In this document: one piece after another, positions 53,194 through 61,626 of the stretch
Layout: each line of letters opens with the position of its first letter
Numbering within the stretch: the first letter of the stretch is position 1
Program-made: the position numbers and the translations under genes
Assembly: GCA_017795045.1 (NCBI GenBank)
Contig: CP051244.1
Coordinates: forward strand, 2,716,767 to 2,780,766
Length of the DNA: 64,000 nucleotides
Origin: Allomuricauda sp.
Lineage (GTDB): Bacteria; Bacteroidota; Bacteroidia; Flavobacteriales; Flavobacteriaceae
Reading direction: 5' to 3'
Notes under the pieces: model-generated
Seen by the model: only the letters and a program-made list of their open reading frames with translations
The model's database searches: none
Told to the model about the DNA's origin: nothing

Positions 53194-54870
53194 TTAAAAT
53201 AAGTCGGTAACACATCCTTTCGAGGCAGATGAAACCGTTTTTGCGTATTTGTACAGGCTACCTGATTTTATTTTCAGTTCAGGTTGCTTCCATGCTTTTC
53301 TTCGTTGCTCCAATTCTTCATCAGAAATATTGATGTTGATGGTATTGTTCACGGCATCGATGGTGATTTCGTCCCCATCTTTCACCAAAGCGATACCTCC
53401 ACCTACTTGGGCTTCGGGGGAAACGTGTCCTACCACAAAACCATGTGACCCTCCGGAAAACCTTCCATCGGTGATCAAGGCAACATCCTTGCCCAAGCCT
53501 GCGCCCATAATGGCCGAGGTAGGCTTCAGCATTTCAGGCATACCCGGAGCTCCCTTAGGTCCTTCATATCGAATGACCACCACATCTCCTTTTTGGACCT
53601 TACCGGTGTGAATTCCTTCGTTAACGGCAGTTTCACTATCGAAAACTCGGGCTGTTCCGGTAAATTCCAATCCTTCTTTACCTGTAATCTTGGCCACAGC
53701 ACCTTCCGAGGCCAAATTTCCATAAAGGATACGGATATGCCCCGTCTCTTTGATGGGTTGGTCCAGAGGCCTGATAATATCCTGTCCTTCTGCCAAGTCT
53801 GGAGCATCCAAAAGGTTTTCGGCCAATGTCTTTCCGGTCACGGTGACACAATCGCCATGAAGCATTCCTTTCTTCAACATATATTTTAGGACCGCTGGAA
53901 CACCTCCAACCTTATGAAGATCTTCCATAAGATATTTTCCACTTGGCTTTAAATCCGCCAATAAGGGAGTGGTCTCGCTGATTCTTGTAATGTCTTCCAA
54001 AGTAAAGTCCACCTCAGCAGCGTGCGCAATGGCCATAAAATGCAATACAGCATTGGTAGAACCACCCAAAACGGTTACCAATCGGAACGCATTCTCCAAG
54101 GATTTTTTGGTAACGATATCCTTAGGCTTAAGGTCATTTTGCAACAGGTTGAGCAAAGCGGCTCCCGCAGCTTCGCAGTCGGCTCCTTTGCTTTGGTTCA
54201 CCGCAGGGATTGAAGAGTTGAACGGCATGGACATCCCCATGGCCTCAATGGCCGATGCCATGGTGTTGGCTGTGTACATCCCTCCACACGCGCCGGCTCC
54301 CGGACATGCTTTGTGGATTACTTCCTTATATTCGGTTTCATCAATGGTTCCTGCCACTTTTTGTCCATAGGCCTCAAATGCGGAAATGATGTCCAATTTC
54401 CTATTGTTGTGACATCCCGGGGCAATGGTTCCCCCATACACCAAAATGGAAGGTCTGTTCAAACGCAATTGCGCCATCAAGGCACCGGGCATATTTTTGT
54501 CACAGCCCACAACGGTCACCAAACCATCATAACTCATGGCTTGTACCACAGTTTCCATAGAGTCCGCAATAATGTCCCGCGAAGGCAAGGAGTACCGCAT
54601 CCCTGGGGTTCCGTTGGAGATACCGTCACTGACCCCTATGGTATTGAAGATAAGTCCGACCATATTGGTAGACTGCACCCCTTTTTTCACTTCCAGTGCC
54701 AAATCGTTCAAGTGCATGTTACAAGGGTTTCCCTCGTAGCCTGTACTTGCGATGCCTATAAGTGGTTTTTGTAAATCTTCGTCGGTCAACCCTATGGCAT
54801 GCAACATGGCCTGTGCAGCAGGAAGGGTTGGGTCTTGGGTCACATTTTTACTAAACTTGTTCAGTTCCAT
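53194..54870 (-). CDS. ilvD: Dihydroxy-acid dehydratase
   Basis: A 558-residue Fe-S dehydratase that forms the 2-oxoacids of valine and isoleucine, the third shared step. Cluster and metal ligands are in [26 protein letters not shown] and [42 protein letters not shown] is the C-terminal signature. The ATG at 54870 gives the [13 protein letters not shown] opening; a TTG two codons earlier is less likely. It is the first gene of the ilv operon. An attenuator-like leader lies about 190 nt upstream. Confidence 0.96.
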   Translation of the reverse strand: MELNKFSKNVTQDPTLPAAQAMLHAIGLTDEDLQKPLIGIASTGYEGNPCNMHLNDLALEVKKGVQSTNMVGLIFNTIGVSDGISNGTPGMRYSLPSRDIIADSMETVVQAMSYDGLVTVVGCDKNMPGALMAQLRLNRPSILVYGGTIAPGCHNNRKLDIISAFEAYGQKVAGTIDETEYKEVIHKACPGAGACGGMYTANTMASAIEAMGMSMPFNSSIPAVNQSKGADCEAAGAALLNLLQNDLKPKDIVTKKSLENAFRLVTVLGGSTNAVLHFMAIAHAAEVDFTLEDITRISETTPLLADLKPSGKYLMEDLHKVGGVPAVLKYMLKKGMLHGDCVTVTGKTLAENLLDAPDLAEGQDIIRPLDQPIKETGHIRILYGNLASEGAVAKITGKEGLEFTGTARVFDSETAVNEGIHTGKVQKGDVVVIRYEGPKGAPGMPEMLKPTSAIMGAGLGKDVALITDGRFSGGSHGFVVGHVSPEAQVGGGIALVKDGDEITIDAVNNTININISDEELEQRRKAWKQPELKIKSGSLYKYAKTVSSASKGCVTDLF

Positions 54871-54920
54871 TGTCAAATTTCGTTCGAATCGAGAATTTTG
54901 TTGAATTTCTTTATGTTATC

Positions 54921-54928
54921 CAAAGATA
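54921..54928 (-). promoter_or_regulatory. Possible internal -7 box between the ilv attenuator and ilvD
   Basis: The minus strand reads TATCTTTG, an exact TAnnTTTG, about 50 nt before the ilvD start and downstream of the attenuator terminator. There is no matching -33 TTTG. If active it would bypass attenuation, giving a basal level. The rest of 54871-55057 is AT-rich with no other recognisable signal. Confidence 0.3.
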
Positions 54929-55057
54929 GATGTTTAAAAAACCCTATATTTTTAACAGTTTCGGGCTATCTAGGTCCATTTGAAATATTATCAATACAAC
55001 TACCTAAAAATCAATTATTTATACTTAAAAAAATCCAATATTCATTTATTTTTATAA

Positions 55058-55124
55058 TGCAAAAGAAAAAGGGCCTGCATCAATCTTGATACAGGCCCTT
55101 TTCATCAACAGCAAGTCTGTATCA
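55058..55124 (-). terminator. ilv attenuator: terminator and competing antiterminator
   Basis: On the minus strand an 11-bp stem (AAAAGGGCCTG with CAGGCCCTTTT) is extended by a G-U pair and four to five more pairs and followed by TCTTTT (55102 down to about 55061). The 5' arm contains CTGTATCA (55094-55087), the exact complement of TGATACAG (55124-55117), whose first three bases are the stop codon of the leader peptide at 55122-55178. The 8-bp pairing and the terminator are mutually exclusive. A ribosome stalled at the Ile codons would leave TGATACAG free and allow read-through; one that reaches the stop codon would cover it and let the terminator form. The pairing is seen in sequence; the mechanism is inferred. 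Confidence 0.8.
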
Positions 55125-55178
55125 TTCCATGTTTGGAATAATAATGACGACACCGTTGACTAGAATATTTCTTTTCAT
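55122..55178 (-). CDS. Candidate ilv leader peptide (18 aa, Ile/Val/Leu-rich)
   Basis: ATG at 55178, TGA at 55124-55122, encoding MKRNILVNGVVIIIPNME. Eight of 18 residues are branched-chain (four Ile, three Val, one Leu), with the run VVIIIP at residues 10-15. The E. coli ilvGMEDA leader peptide has a closely similar run (VVVIIIPP). The stop codon overlaps the antiterminator element, and the terminator follows 20 nt later, in front of the ilv operon. A self-complementary ATTCCA...TGGAAT segment overlaps codons 14-19 and could act as the pause or protector hairpin. No confident promoter could be placed in the 72 bp up to the pxpC stop. Confidence 0.75.
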   Translation of the reverse strand: MKRNILVNGVVIIIPNME

Positions 55179-55250
55179 GCCCCAATGTTACAAAAAAATA
55201 CTTTTATGGTAATACCTATCCGAGAAAAAAATCCAAAATAGTATATCCCA

Positions 55251-56090
55251 CTATAGGAGCTTAAAGGACAAAGTATCCCCCAACTTCTTTTGGGCAAGTG
55301 TATTAATAGCAGCTTCCGATAGTTGCAGTATACGCGGATATCCTCCTGTGGTCTGTCCATCTTTCATTAAAATGATCAAACGTCCGGCCGGCGTAAATTG
55401 TATGGTCCCGGGCAAAGTTCCCGAAGTGAGCATGGAATGTCCGTGCCCCGGAATCAATTCCTTAAGCTGATAGGCCATTCGATTATTTTCTTTGGAGACC
55501 GTGAACTGTTTTGAAAAAATGGCGGCCAATTGTTGGTCGGACAAAAGAGAAAATTCAGGTCCCTTGAACACTTCCAGTTCCTCACCCAGAAAATGGTCCT
55601 CTATCTTGACCTCCGAAATAATTGGGGCATAAGAATCGGTCTTTTTGTATGGAATCTCCTCCCCATCCTTGACATGTTTCTTTTTGGTGACCGGAATAAA
55701 TTGGGACCGACTGCCCAAAACTTTAGGGGTCTGGAACCCATCCTTAATGGCCAAATAGCCTCTAAATCCATTTTCCAACCTACCATAAGAGAGAATGTCC
55801 CCTTTGGAAATCTGCACAACCTGATAGTTTTCAATGGGCACATTGTTCAAGGTAGCGGAAATGTGGGCGCCTGAAAGACAAATGGCCGTAGGCTCTTCAA
55901 ATTGGAGTGTTGGCCCTTGCATGGTAATCTCAAGAACGGCTGCATTAGGGTCATTTTCCAACAACAGATTGGCCTTTTTTACCGAATCCACATCCATGGC
56001 GCCGGAAATGGGCACTCCTATATCCCTATGCCCGAACCTACCTAGGTCCTGTATGGTCATAAAAAAACCGGATTTCAACACTTTAAGCAT
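55251..56090 (-). CDS. pxpC: 5-oxoprolinase subunit C
   Basis: A 279-residue protein of the biotin-dependent carboxyltransferase/AHS2 (KipA) family, one of three parts of the prokaryotic ATP-dependent 5-oxoprolinase. Recognisable segments are VLKSGFFMTIQDLGRFGHRDIGVPISGAMD, LEITMQGPTLQFEEPTAICLSGA, PGTIQFTPAGRLIILMKDGQTTGGYPRILQL. With PxpB it forms the synthase-like unit and PxpA supplies the hydrolytic partner. It overlaps pxpB by 8 nt and ends the operon. A weak hairpin follows its stop, but no strong terminator is seen before the ilv leader. Confidence 0.9.
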   Translation of the reverse strand: MLKVLKSGFFMTIQDLGRFGHRDIGVPISGAMDVDSVKKANLLLENDPNAAVLEITMQGPTLQFEEPTAICLSGAHISATLNNVPIENYQVVQISKGDILSYGRLENGFRGYLAIKDGFQTPKVLGSRSQFIPVTKKKHVKDGEEIPYKKTDSYAPIISEVKIEDHFLGEELEVFKGPEFSLLSDQQLAAIFSKQFTVSKENNRMAYQLKELIPGHGHSMLTSGTLPGTIQFTPAGRLIILMKDGQTTGGYPRILQLSEAAINTLAQKKLGDTLSFKLL

Positions 56091-56817
56091 TCAATACGGT
56101 TTTCTCTGGTTTGTAAATTCCCACTTCTCCCTCGATCTTGTGCAAGTCATACTCCGCCCTGGATATTTTTTGAAACTGGATTTTATCGCCCACCTTCACA
56201 AAACAGGGTTCCTCTGCTTTTGGATTGAACAGTTCCACGGGGCAATTCCCTATGATGTTCCAGCCACCCGGCGAATCTTGGGGATACACCCCGGTTTGTT
56301 TTCCCGCCAATCCTACTGAGCCTTTAGCGACTTGTAGACGGGGTTCCGCCCTTCTTGGGATTTCCAAGCCCGTAGGCAATCCTCCCAAATACATAAAACC
56401 TGGTAAAAACCCAATGCCATACACCACATATTGATGTGCCGTATGCTCCTGTATCAATTCGTCAGGGGATAAATTCAAAGTCTTCGAGGCTTCTTCCAAA
56501 TCAATACCGAATTCCAAATCATAACAGACCGGTATTTGCCATAAATGTTGGATTCTTTTGGTTTTGGTAGCCGCTTGCCTTGAATGGCAGTCCAACACAA
56601 GCTTTTTAATGGCCTCAAAGTCCAAATGCTCTTGGTTGCAAACCATGGTCAAGGAGTTGTAAGCGACGGACATTTCCCATCCGGGTAGCCCCAATTCCTT
56701 GAAAGCATCCATAAAATCAAGGATGTCCGCTAAAATAGACTCTTCCACTTGGTTGGGCCATTCCACTAGAATAGCGCGTTCTCCAAAGGGCTTAATGGTG
56801 ATGGGGTAACTTTTCAC
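56083..56817 (-). CDS. pxpB: 5-oxoprolinase subunit B
   Basis: A 244-residue AHS1/KipI-type protein. The core signature GIGFLPGFMYLGGLPTGLEIPRRAEPRLQVAKGSVGLAGKQTGVYPQDSPGGWNIIG is complete. KipI in Bacillus was first named as a kinase inhibitor, but in this cluster it is best read as the 5-oxoprolinase subunit. The start is GTG at 56817, sharing its G with the TAG stop of pxpA. Confidence 0.9.
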   Translation of the reverse strand: MKSYPITIKPFGERAILVEWPNQVEESILADILDFMDAFKELGLPGWEMSVAYNSLTMVCNQEHLDFEAIKKLVLDCHSRQAATKTKRIQHLWQIPVCYDLEFGIDLEEASKTLNLSPDELIQEHTAHQYVVYGIGFLPGFMYLGGLPTGLEIPRRAEPRLQVAKGSVGLAGKQTGVYPQDSPGGWNIIGNCPVELFNPKAEEPCFVKVGDKIQFQKISRAEYDLHKIEGEVGIYKPEKTVLNA

Positions 56818-57557
56818 TACTGTACTCGTACCTGATGGTTAGGCAATTCTTCCGAAAGATACATCAATATTTCCAATGCGGAGGCTGTATCGCCATGTAT
56901 GCATAAAGTTTGTGCCTCTATTCCAATCTTTTCTCCTGTCACGGCCAAAACTTTACCTTCCGTTATTATGGAAACTACATGTTGCAAGACCTCCCCGGGG
57001 TTCTGGATAAGGGCATTGGGCAGTTTTCGTGAAACCAAACTTAAATCATTGTTATAGTTTCTATCCGCAAAAGCCTCGAACCAAACATCAAAACCTCTTT
57101 GCTGGGCTTTTTTAGATATTTCAGAGCCAAATGGAACATATAGCAAGGTCTCCGTTACATATGGAACAAGGGCATCCAAATAGATTTCCGCCAATGCTTC
57201 ATCCATGGCAGTTTGATTGTACAAAGCCCCATGGGCCTTAATATGGTGTAGGTTGACCTGCTCTTCCTGCAAAATCTTCATAAAGGTTTTTAATTGGTCC
57301 TTGATACTATCCTGCAGTTCTTGGGGTGAAATATCCATGACCTGCCTGCCAAAATTTGCCCTGTCCGGGTAGGAAGGATGCGCTCCTACCTTAATATGAT
57401 GCTGCTTGGCCAACTTTACAATTCGTCGCATGGTATCCACATCTCCGGCATGTCCTCCGCAGGCAATGTTGCAGGAGCTTATATACGGAAAAATTGAGGC
57501 TTCATTGCCCACTCCCTCGCCCACATCGCAATTGATATCTATAAACCACTGCTCCAT
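56817..57557 (-). CDS. pxpA: 5-oxoprolinase subunit A (LamB/YcsF family)
   Basis: A 246-residue LamB/YcsF-family hydrolase-like subunit. The opening FIDINCDVGEGVGNEASIFPYISSCNIACGGHAGDVDTM holds the metal-type residues, followed by VGAHPSYPDRANFGRQVMDI and LHHIKAHGALYN; the C-terminal LCIHGDTASALEIL is typical. The family cleaves 5-oxoproline to glutamate at the cost of ATP with PxpB and PxpC. An ATG three codons upstream (57566) is possible. The gene overlaps the end of the Nramp-like carrier gene. Confidence 0.9.
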   Translation of the reverse strand: MEQWFIDINCDVGEGVGNEASIFPYISSCNIACGGHAGDVDTMRRIVKLAKQHHIKVGAHPSYPDRANFGRQVMDISPQELQDSIKDQLKTFMKILQEEQVNLHHIKAHGALYNQTAMDEALAEIYLDALVPYVTETLLYVPFGSEISKKAQQRGFDVWFEAFADRNYNNDLSLVSRKLPNALIQNPGEVLQHVVSIITEGKVLAVTGEKIGIEAQTLCIHGDTASALEILMYLSEELPNHQVRVQ

Positions 57558-58753
57558 AACAACCATCCGATTACTTTAAAAATACTTTTCGCTCCCAAAA
57601 AAATACTGAACCCCACTATGGCGATTCCAATGGCATTTTGAATCCATGTGTTTTTGTATGGTCCCATTACAGATGCACGGTTTACAATCCATAATAGCAA
57701 AATTGCCATGATGGGAAGCAATACCCCATTAGCCATTTGTGCAAATTGTATCACCTGGATGAGCTGTATGTCGAATGATAAGAAGAAAACCCCACAAAAG
57801 AGTACAAAGCCCCATACCATTTTGAACCTTCTGTCCTGCATTCCCCCACTCCAACCAAAACAACTGCTGGCCACAAATGCTGCAGCGAGTGATGCGGTTA
57901 TGGCCGAAGTAATCCCGGCTGCCAGAAGCCCAACACCCATAAGGTGTACGGCCATCTTGCCGAACAAGGGCTCCAAGCCCTTGGCCATATCCAAGACGTT
58001 GCTTACATCATCTATAGGAGCTGCAGAAGCCGTGACCAAGATAGCCAAGGATACCAGCCCACCCAATCCAATGGAGATGGCCGTATCCCACTTCACTGCT
58101 TTCAAGTCTTTATCGTATTTCCATTTTTCCTTTACCAAAGAGGCATGGAGAAAAAGGTTGTAGGGCACCACAGTGGTCCCCACCAAGGCAATAACGGTCA
58201 GCAAACTGCCTTCGGGCAGGCTAGGAACGAACATACCTTGCAAAACATCCGAAATAGAAGGTTGGGTCAACAGGGCACAGATTACGAAACATACCCCCAT
58301 GAGAGCGACCAAGCCTACAAAAATCCGCTCCAAAATCTTATAATTACTGAACCAGAGCAACACAAAAATGAACAGACCCACCAATAAAGGATAAAATGGC
58401 ATTAGCTGTTGTTGGGGAAAAAGTTGTTCCAATCCCAGGGTAGCCCCACCAATGTTTCCTGCCTCATAGGCAGCGTTGCCAATGAGAATAGCCCCCAAGA
58501 CCACAACAATAACCAGTTTTCTTGCCCAAGGGTTTTTAAGTTCCCCCTTTACCACATCCACAAGTCCGGACTGCGTCACCACTCCTATCCTTCCTGCCAT
58601 TCCCTGAAGTGCGATCGTAGCCAGAATGGACACCAATAAAGCCCAGATAAGGGCATAGCCAAACCGAACCCCTGCCAAGGTACACATGGCTATGGTCCCT
58701 GGTCCCACAAATGCGGCCGCGACCAAAACGCCCGGACCTATTTTTTTAAACAT
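57539..58753 (-). CDS. Nramp family transporter lacking the canonical metal-binding motifs
   Basis: A 404-residue membrane protein with about 11 hydrophobic segments and the Nramp fold plan. In metal-transporting Nramps helix 1 reads DPGN and helix 6 has MPH; here helix 1 reads GPGTIAM and helix 6 VVPYNLFLH, so the Asp, Asn, Met and His ligands are replaced. It heads the pxp operon, overlapping pxpA by 19 nt. B. subtilis has an Nramp-like gene (ycsG) in its equivalent cluster. A carrier for 5-oxoproline or a related organic acid is therefore more likely than Mn transport (inference). A direct-repeat motif lies upstream at 58805-58839. Confidence 0.8.
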   Translation of the reverse strand: MFKKIGPGVLVAAAFVGPGTIAMCTLAGVRFGYALIWALLVSILATIALQGMAGRIGVVTQSGLVDVVKGELKNPWARKLVIVVVLGAILIGNAAYEAGNIGGATLGLEQLFPQQQLMPFYPLLVGLFIFVLLWFSNYKILERIFVGLVALMGVCFVICALLTQPSISDVLQGMFVPSLPEGSLLTVIALVGTTVVPYNLFLHASLVKEKWKYDKDLKAVKWDTAISIGLGGLVSLAILVTASAAPIDDVSNVLDMAKGLEPLFGKMAVHLMGVGLLAAGITSAITASLAAAFVASSCFGWSGGMQDRRFKMVWGFVLFCGVFFLSFDIQLIQVIQFAQMANGVLLPIMAILLLWIVNRASVMGPYKNTWIQNAIGIAIVGFSIFLGAKSIFKVIGWLLWSSGL

Positions 58754-58804
58754 GATCGTATTGGTTTCTTGGTCTTTAAAATAAGAGGATATCGGGAGAA
58801 AAGT

Positions 58805-58839
58805 TGCATTTCATCCAAAAAAATGCATTTCGTCTAAAA
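58805..58839. promoter_or_regulatory. Direct-repeat operator candidate upstream of the pxp operon
   Basis: Two copies of a 16-bp word, TGCATTTCATCCAAAA (58805-58820) and TGCATTTCGTCTAAAA (58824-58839), match at 14 of 16 positions and are 19 bp apart start to start, close to two helical turns. This is the layout of AraC- or LytTR-type binding sites. It lies 52-86 bp above the Nramp-like start codon. Confidence 0.55.
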
Positions 58840-58934
58840 GTGGGGTGTTTTACATCGACAATTTATACGATAATGGAAAAGCGAAAGTTATAATAATCCC
58901 AAATCATACATAGACCTAAACCGAACAAATACTT

Positions 58935-59378
58935 ATGACATGTAAGGATTGCGCCAGAAGTATCGGACACGAACAATACAGGGAATCTTTTGATTCACTC
59001 GGTGTTGAACTCTGCGAAAGACATACCAAACTCATTAAAAGGGTTATTTTAAACAACGACACTCCCCTTGAAGCCATACAACTTTTTTACGCACTAAAAG
59101 AAGCTGGGGCCAACCCCATGCTGGAATGGTGGGACGGCAAACGATCCGTGGACATTGCCATCTCCCGGGTAAAACTCAATATTGAAATTGACAAGGACTA
59201 CAACATGATCACCCATGAACAGGCCATCAATGATCTAGAGGACGCCATGCATTCGTTCAAAAATGGGTTCACCACCGTAAGAATTCCACATTTGGCGGTA
59301 AAATACTACCTAACGGATACCGTGGATAATATCCTGGGAATCATCTCCGGATTGAAGGCAAACATCAGGGCCATTTAG
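58935..59378 (+). CDS. Small protein with zinc-ribbon-like start and PD-(D/E)xK-type nuclease fold
   Basis: A 147-residue protein I cannot name. The N-terminus has CKDC and later LCERH, a possible C2CH zinc site (residues 3-30). The C-terminal part has LEWWDGKRSVDIAISRVKLNIEIDKDYNMITHEQAINDLEDAM followed by TVRIPHLAV, which follows the pattern of DUF559/Vsr-like endonucleases (E, D, ExD, a conserved Gln-Asp helix, then a VIRI-like strand). A DNA-binding or nuclease role is possible but unproven. It is divergent from the pxp operon and overlaps the convergent cupin gene by 4 nt. Confidence 0.6.
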   Translation: MTCKDCARSIGHEQYRESFDSLGVELCERHTKLIKRVILNNDTPLEAIQLFYALKEAGANPMLEWWDGKRSVDIAISRVKLNIEIDKDYNMITHEQAINDLEDAMHSFKNGFTTVRIPHLAVKYYLTDTVDNILGIISGLKANIRAI

Positions 59379-59785
59379 TTGCAGAACTGCAACTTGTTGT
59401 CCAGTTTGGTCTCTTTGTATTCCAGAATATTGATTACAATGGGGTCTTCGCCTATGTTTTCCAGATCGTTCACATAGTTTTTTCCCCTGTATTCAAAATA
59501 TTCGGTATCCCCGGCATCCAGTTTTATCATGTCTATCTTTCCGTTCCCGTAACGGGTCAAGGCCAATCCCCCTGTGGTACATACCCAACCATAGTTGGTA
59601 TTGTGTTTTCTAAACGGAATACGTTCCCTTGGGGCGAGACGTAATTCCCATAGTTTTACACTTTCATTTTCAAACACCAATCGATCACTCAGCGATTGTG
59701 TTATTTCTTGATGCAGCAACTCATCTATCTTCTCCTGTTCCCACGGGTCAAAATTCCCTGCAGGATTCAATTCAACACATTGCAT
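59375..59785 (-). CDS. Cupin-fold protein
   Basis: A 136-residue single-domain protein whose pattern ENESVKLWELRLAPRERIPFRKHNTNYGWVCTTGGLALTRYGNGKIDMIKLDAGDTEYF fits the cupin fold (strand pairs around P-x-H and G-x-G-D). Only one clear His is present where cupins usually have several metal ligands, so metal binding is uncertain. It is close to the 5-oxoprolinase genes but on its own transcription unit; no function is proposed. Its stop overlaps that of the plus-strand neighbour. Confidence 0.6.
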   Translation of the reverse strand: MQCVELNPAGNFDPWEQEKIDELLHQEITQSLSDRLVFENESVKLWELRLAPRERIPFRKHNTNYGWVCTTGGLALTRYGNGKIDMIKLDAGDTEYFEYRGKNYVNDLENIGEDPIVINILEYKETKLDNKLQFCN

Positions 59786-59951
59786 TCTAATACACTAAAT
59801 TAAAAACGGCCGCAAAATTATCGTATAATTTTTTCAATAATCGACTGAAGCACAATGTTTAACGTATTTTTTACACTTTTACCGCTTTTTTCGATTTTTT
59901 TTATCATTTTGATTATGAAGTTCTTATGGCCCTATCTATTCATCAAATAAA

Positions 59952-61487
59952 TTAACCCAGCCAACCTTCCCGGTCCAAGCTTCTGTATTGAATGGCTTCG
60001 GATATGTGGGATTCCCGGATGCTTTCAGCATTGTCCAAATCCGCAATGGTGCGGGCCACTTTTAAAATCCTATCGTAGGCACGTGCTGAAAGGTTCAACC
60101 GTTTCATGGCGTTTTTTAGCAATTCTTTTGATGCATCCCCAAGTACACAGAATTTTGCGATCTGCTTGGTTCCCATTTGGGCATTATAATGCAGATTTCC
60201 TATTTCCAAAAACCGCCCATTCTGTATTTTTCTAGCTTCCATCACCCGTTTTCTAACGGTAATGCTATCTTCCCCTTTTCTATTTTCCGACAACTTCTCA
60301 AAAGGAACCGGGGTTACTTCGATATGGATATCTATCCTATCCAACAGAGGACCGGAAATTCTACCCATATACCGCTGCATCTCCGCCGGGGATGAGGTCA
60401 CAGGGGCATCTGGGTCGTTAAAGTACCCTCCGGGACTGGGGTTCATACTGGCCACCAACATAAAACTACTGGGGTAGGTCACGGTGTACTGGGCCCTTGC
60501 AATGGTCACTTCCCTATCCTCCATGGGTTGTCGCATTACTTCCAACACCCTACGTTCAAACTCAGGGAGTTCATCCAAAAACAGGACTCCGTTGTGTGCC
60601 AATGAAATTTCACCGGGCTGTGGGTAACTCCCACCACCCACCAAGGCCGCACTGCTAATGGTATGGTGCGGACTTCTAAACGGTCTCCGCCCCATGAGTC
60701 CTTGGTTTCTCACTTTACCGACTACGCTGTGAATTTTTGTGGTTTCCAAGGCTTCGCTCAAGGTCATGGGTGGCAATATGGAGGGAAGCCGCTTGGCCAA
60801 CATGGTCTTTCCTGCCCCTGGTGGTCCGATCAAAATGATATTGTGCCCACCTGCCGCAGCGATTTCCATGCATCGTTTTATACTTTCCTGTCCCTTTACA
60901 TCCGAAAAATCGAACTCAGGCTGGTCCAGACGTTCATAAAACTCCTTTTGCGTATCCATATGGGTCGGTTGTAATGGAATTCCTGAATCAAAATGATCAA
61001 TGACCTCCTTGATGTTCCCAACTCCATATACCTTCAATCCACTTACCACGGCCGCTTCAGCAGCATTCTCCTTGGGAAGGATAAATCCTGTATACCCTTC
61101 CTCTTTAGCCTTTATGGCAATGGGAAGAGCCCCTTTGATCGGTTGAAGGCCACCATCCAATGAAAGTTCGCCCATGATCAAGTACTGCTCAATTCCGTTT
61201 GACTTGATCTGATCGGAAGCCGCCAGTATCCCCAAGGCCAAGGTAAGGTCATAGGCAGACCCTTCTTTTCGCATATCGGCAGGAGCCATATTGATGGTGA
61301 TCTTCTTCCCGGGGATTCTATAGCCAATGTTTTGCAGTGCCGCGGCTATACGGTAATTACTCTCCTTGATGGCATTGTCTGGAAGGCCCACGAGATGGTA
61401 CCCCACTCCTTTATCTATATTTACTTCAACTGTGATGGTGGTGGCTTCTATACCAAAAACGGCACTTCCGTAAACTTTTATGAGCAT
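59952..61487 (-). CDS. YifB/ComM family Mg-chelatase-like AAA+ ATPase
   Basis: A 511-residue ATPase with an N-terminal Lon-like/ChlI domain (AVFGIEATTITVEVNIDKGVGYHLVGLPDNAIKESNYRIAAAL), the AAA+ motor (Walker A LIGPPGAGKTMLAKRLP, Walker B GVLFLDELPEFERRVLE) and a C-terminal Mg-chelatase-type domain (LNLSARAYDRILKVARTIADLDNAESI). ComM homologues are helicases that help integrate DNA during natural transformation. In this window it stands with other DNA-handling genes but is not in an operon with them. Confidence 0.92.
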   Translation of the reverse strand: MLIKVYGSAVFGIEATTITVEVNIDKGVGYHLVGLPDNAIKESNYRIAAALQNIGYRIPGKKITINMAPADMRKEGSAYDLTLALGILAASDQIKSNGIEQYLIMGELSLDGGLQPIKGALPIAIKAKEEGYTGFILPKENAAEAAVVSGLKVYGVGNIKEVIDHFDSGIPLQPTHMDTQKEFYERLDQPEFDFSDVKGQESIKRCMEIAAAGGHNIILIGPPGAGKTMLAKRLPSILPPMTLSEALETTKIHSVVGKVRNQGLMGRRPFRSPHHTISSAALVGGGSYPQPGEISLAHNGVLFLDELPEFERRVLEVMRQPMEDREVTIARAQYTVTYPSSFMLVASMNPSPGGYFNDPDAPVTSSPAEMQRYMGRISGPLLDRIDIHIEVTPVPFEKLSENRKGEDSITVRKRVMEARKIQNGRFLEIGNLHYNAQMGTKQIAKFCVLGDASKELLKNAMKRLNLSARAYDRILKVARTIADLDNAESIRESHISEAIQYRSLDREGWLG

Positions 61488-61626
61488 TTGGGACTATTCT
61501 TAAATGAGCCCAAAAAGTAAATGATTTTAACCAATCCTATACTCCCGTTTGACGGATACCGGGTTTTGAGTTGACGTAACCCCATCCAGAACCAACGGAT
61601 GAGGGAAAGGGCATTGGTTTTCTGGG

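Noticed and set aside
55180..55250. A search for the promoter of the ilv leader.
   Set aside because: The best candidates (TATTTTG, TATTTTTTTG on the minus strand) have the wrong spacing within TAnnTTTG and no -33 partner, so none is listed.
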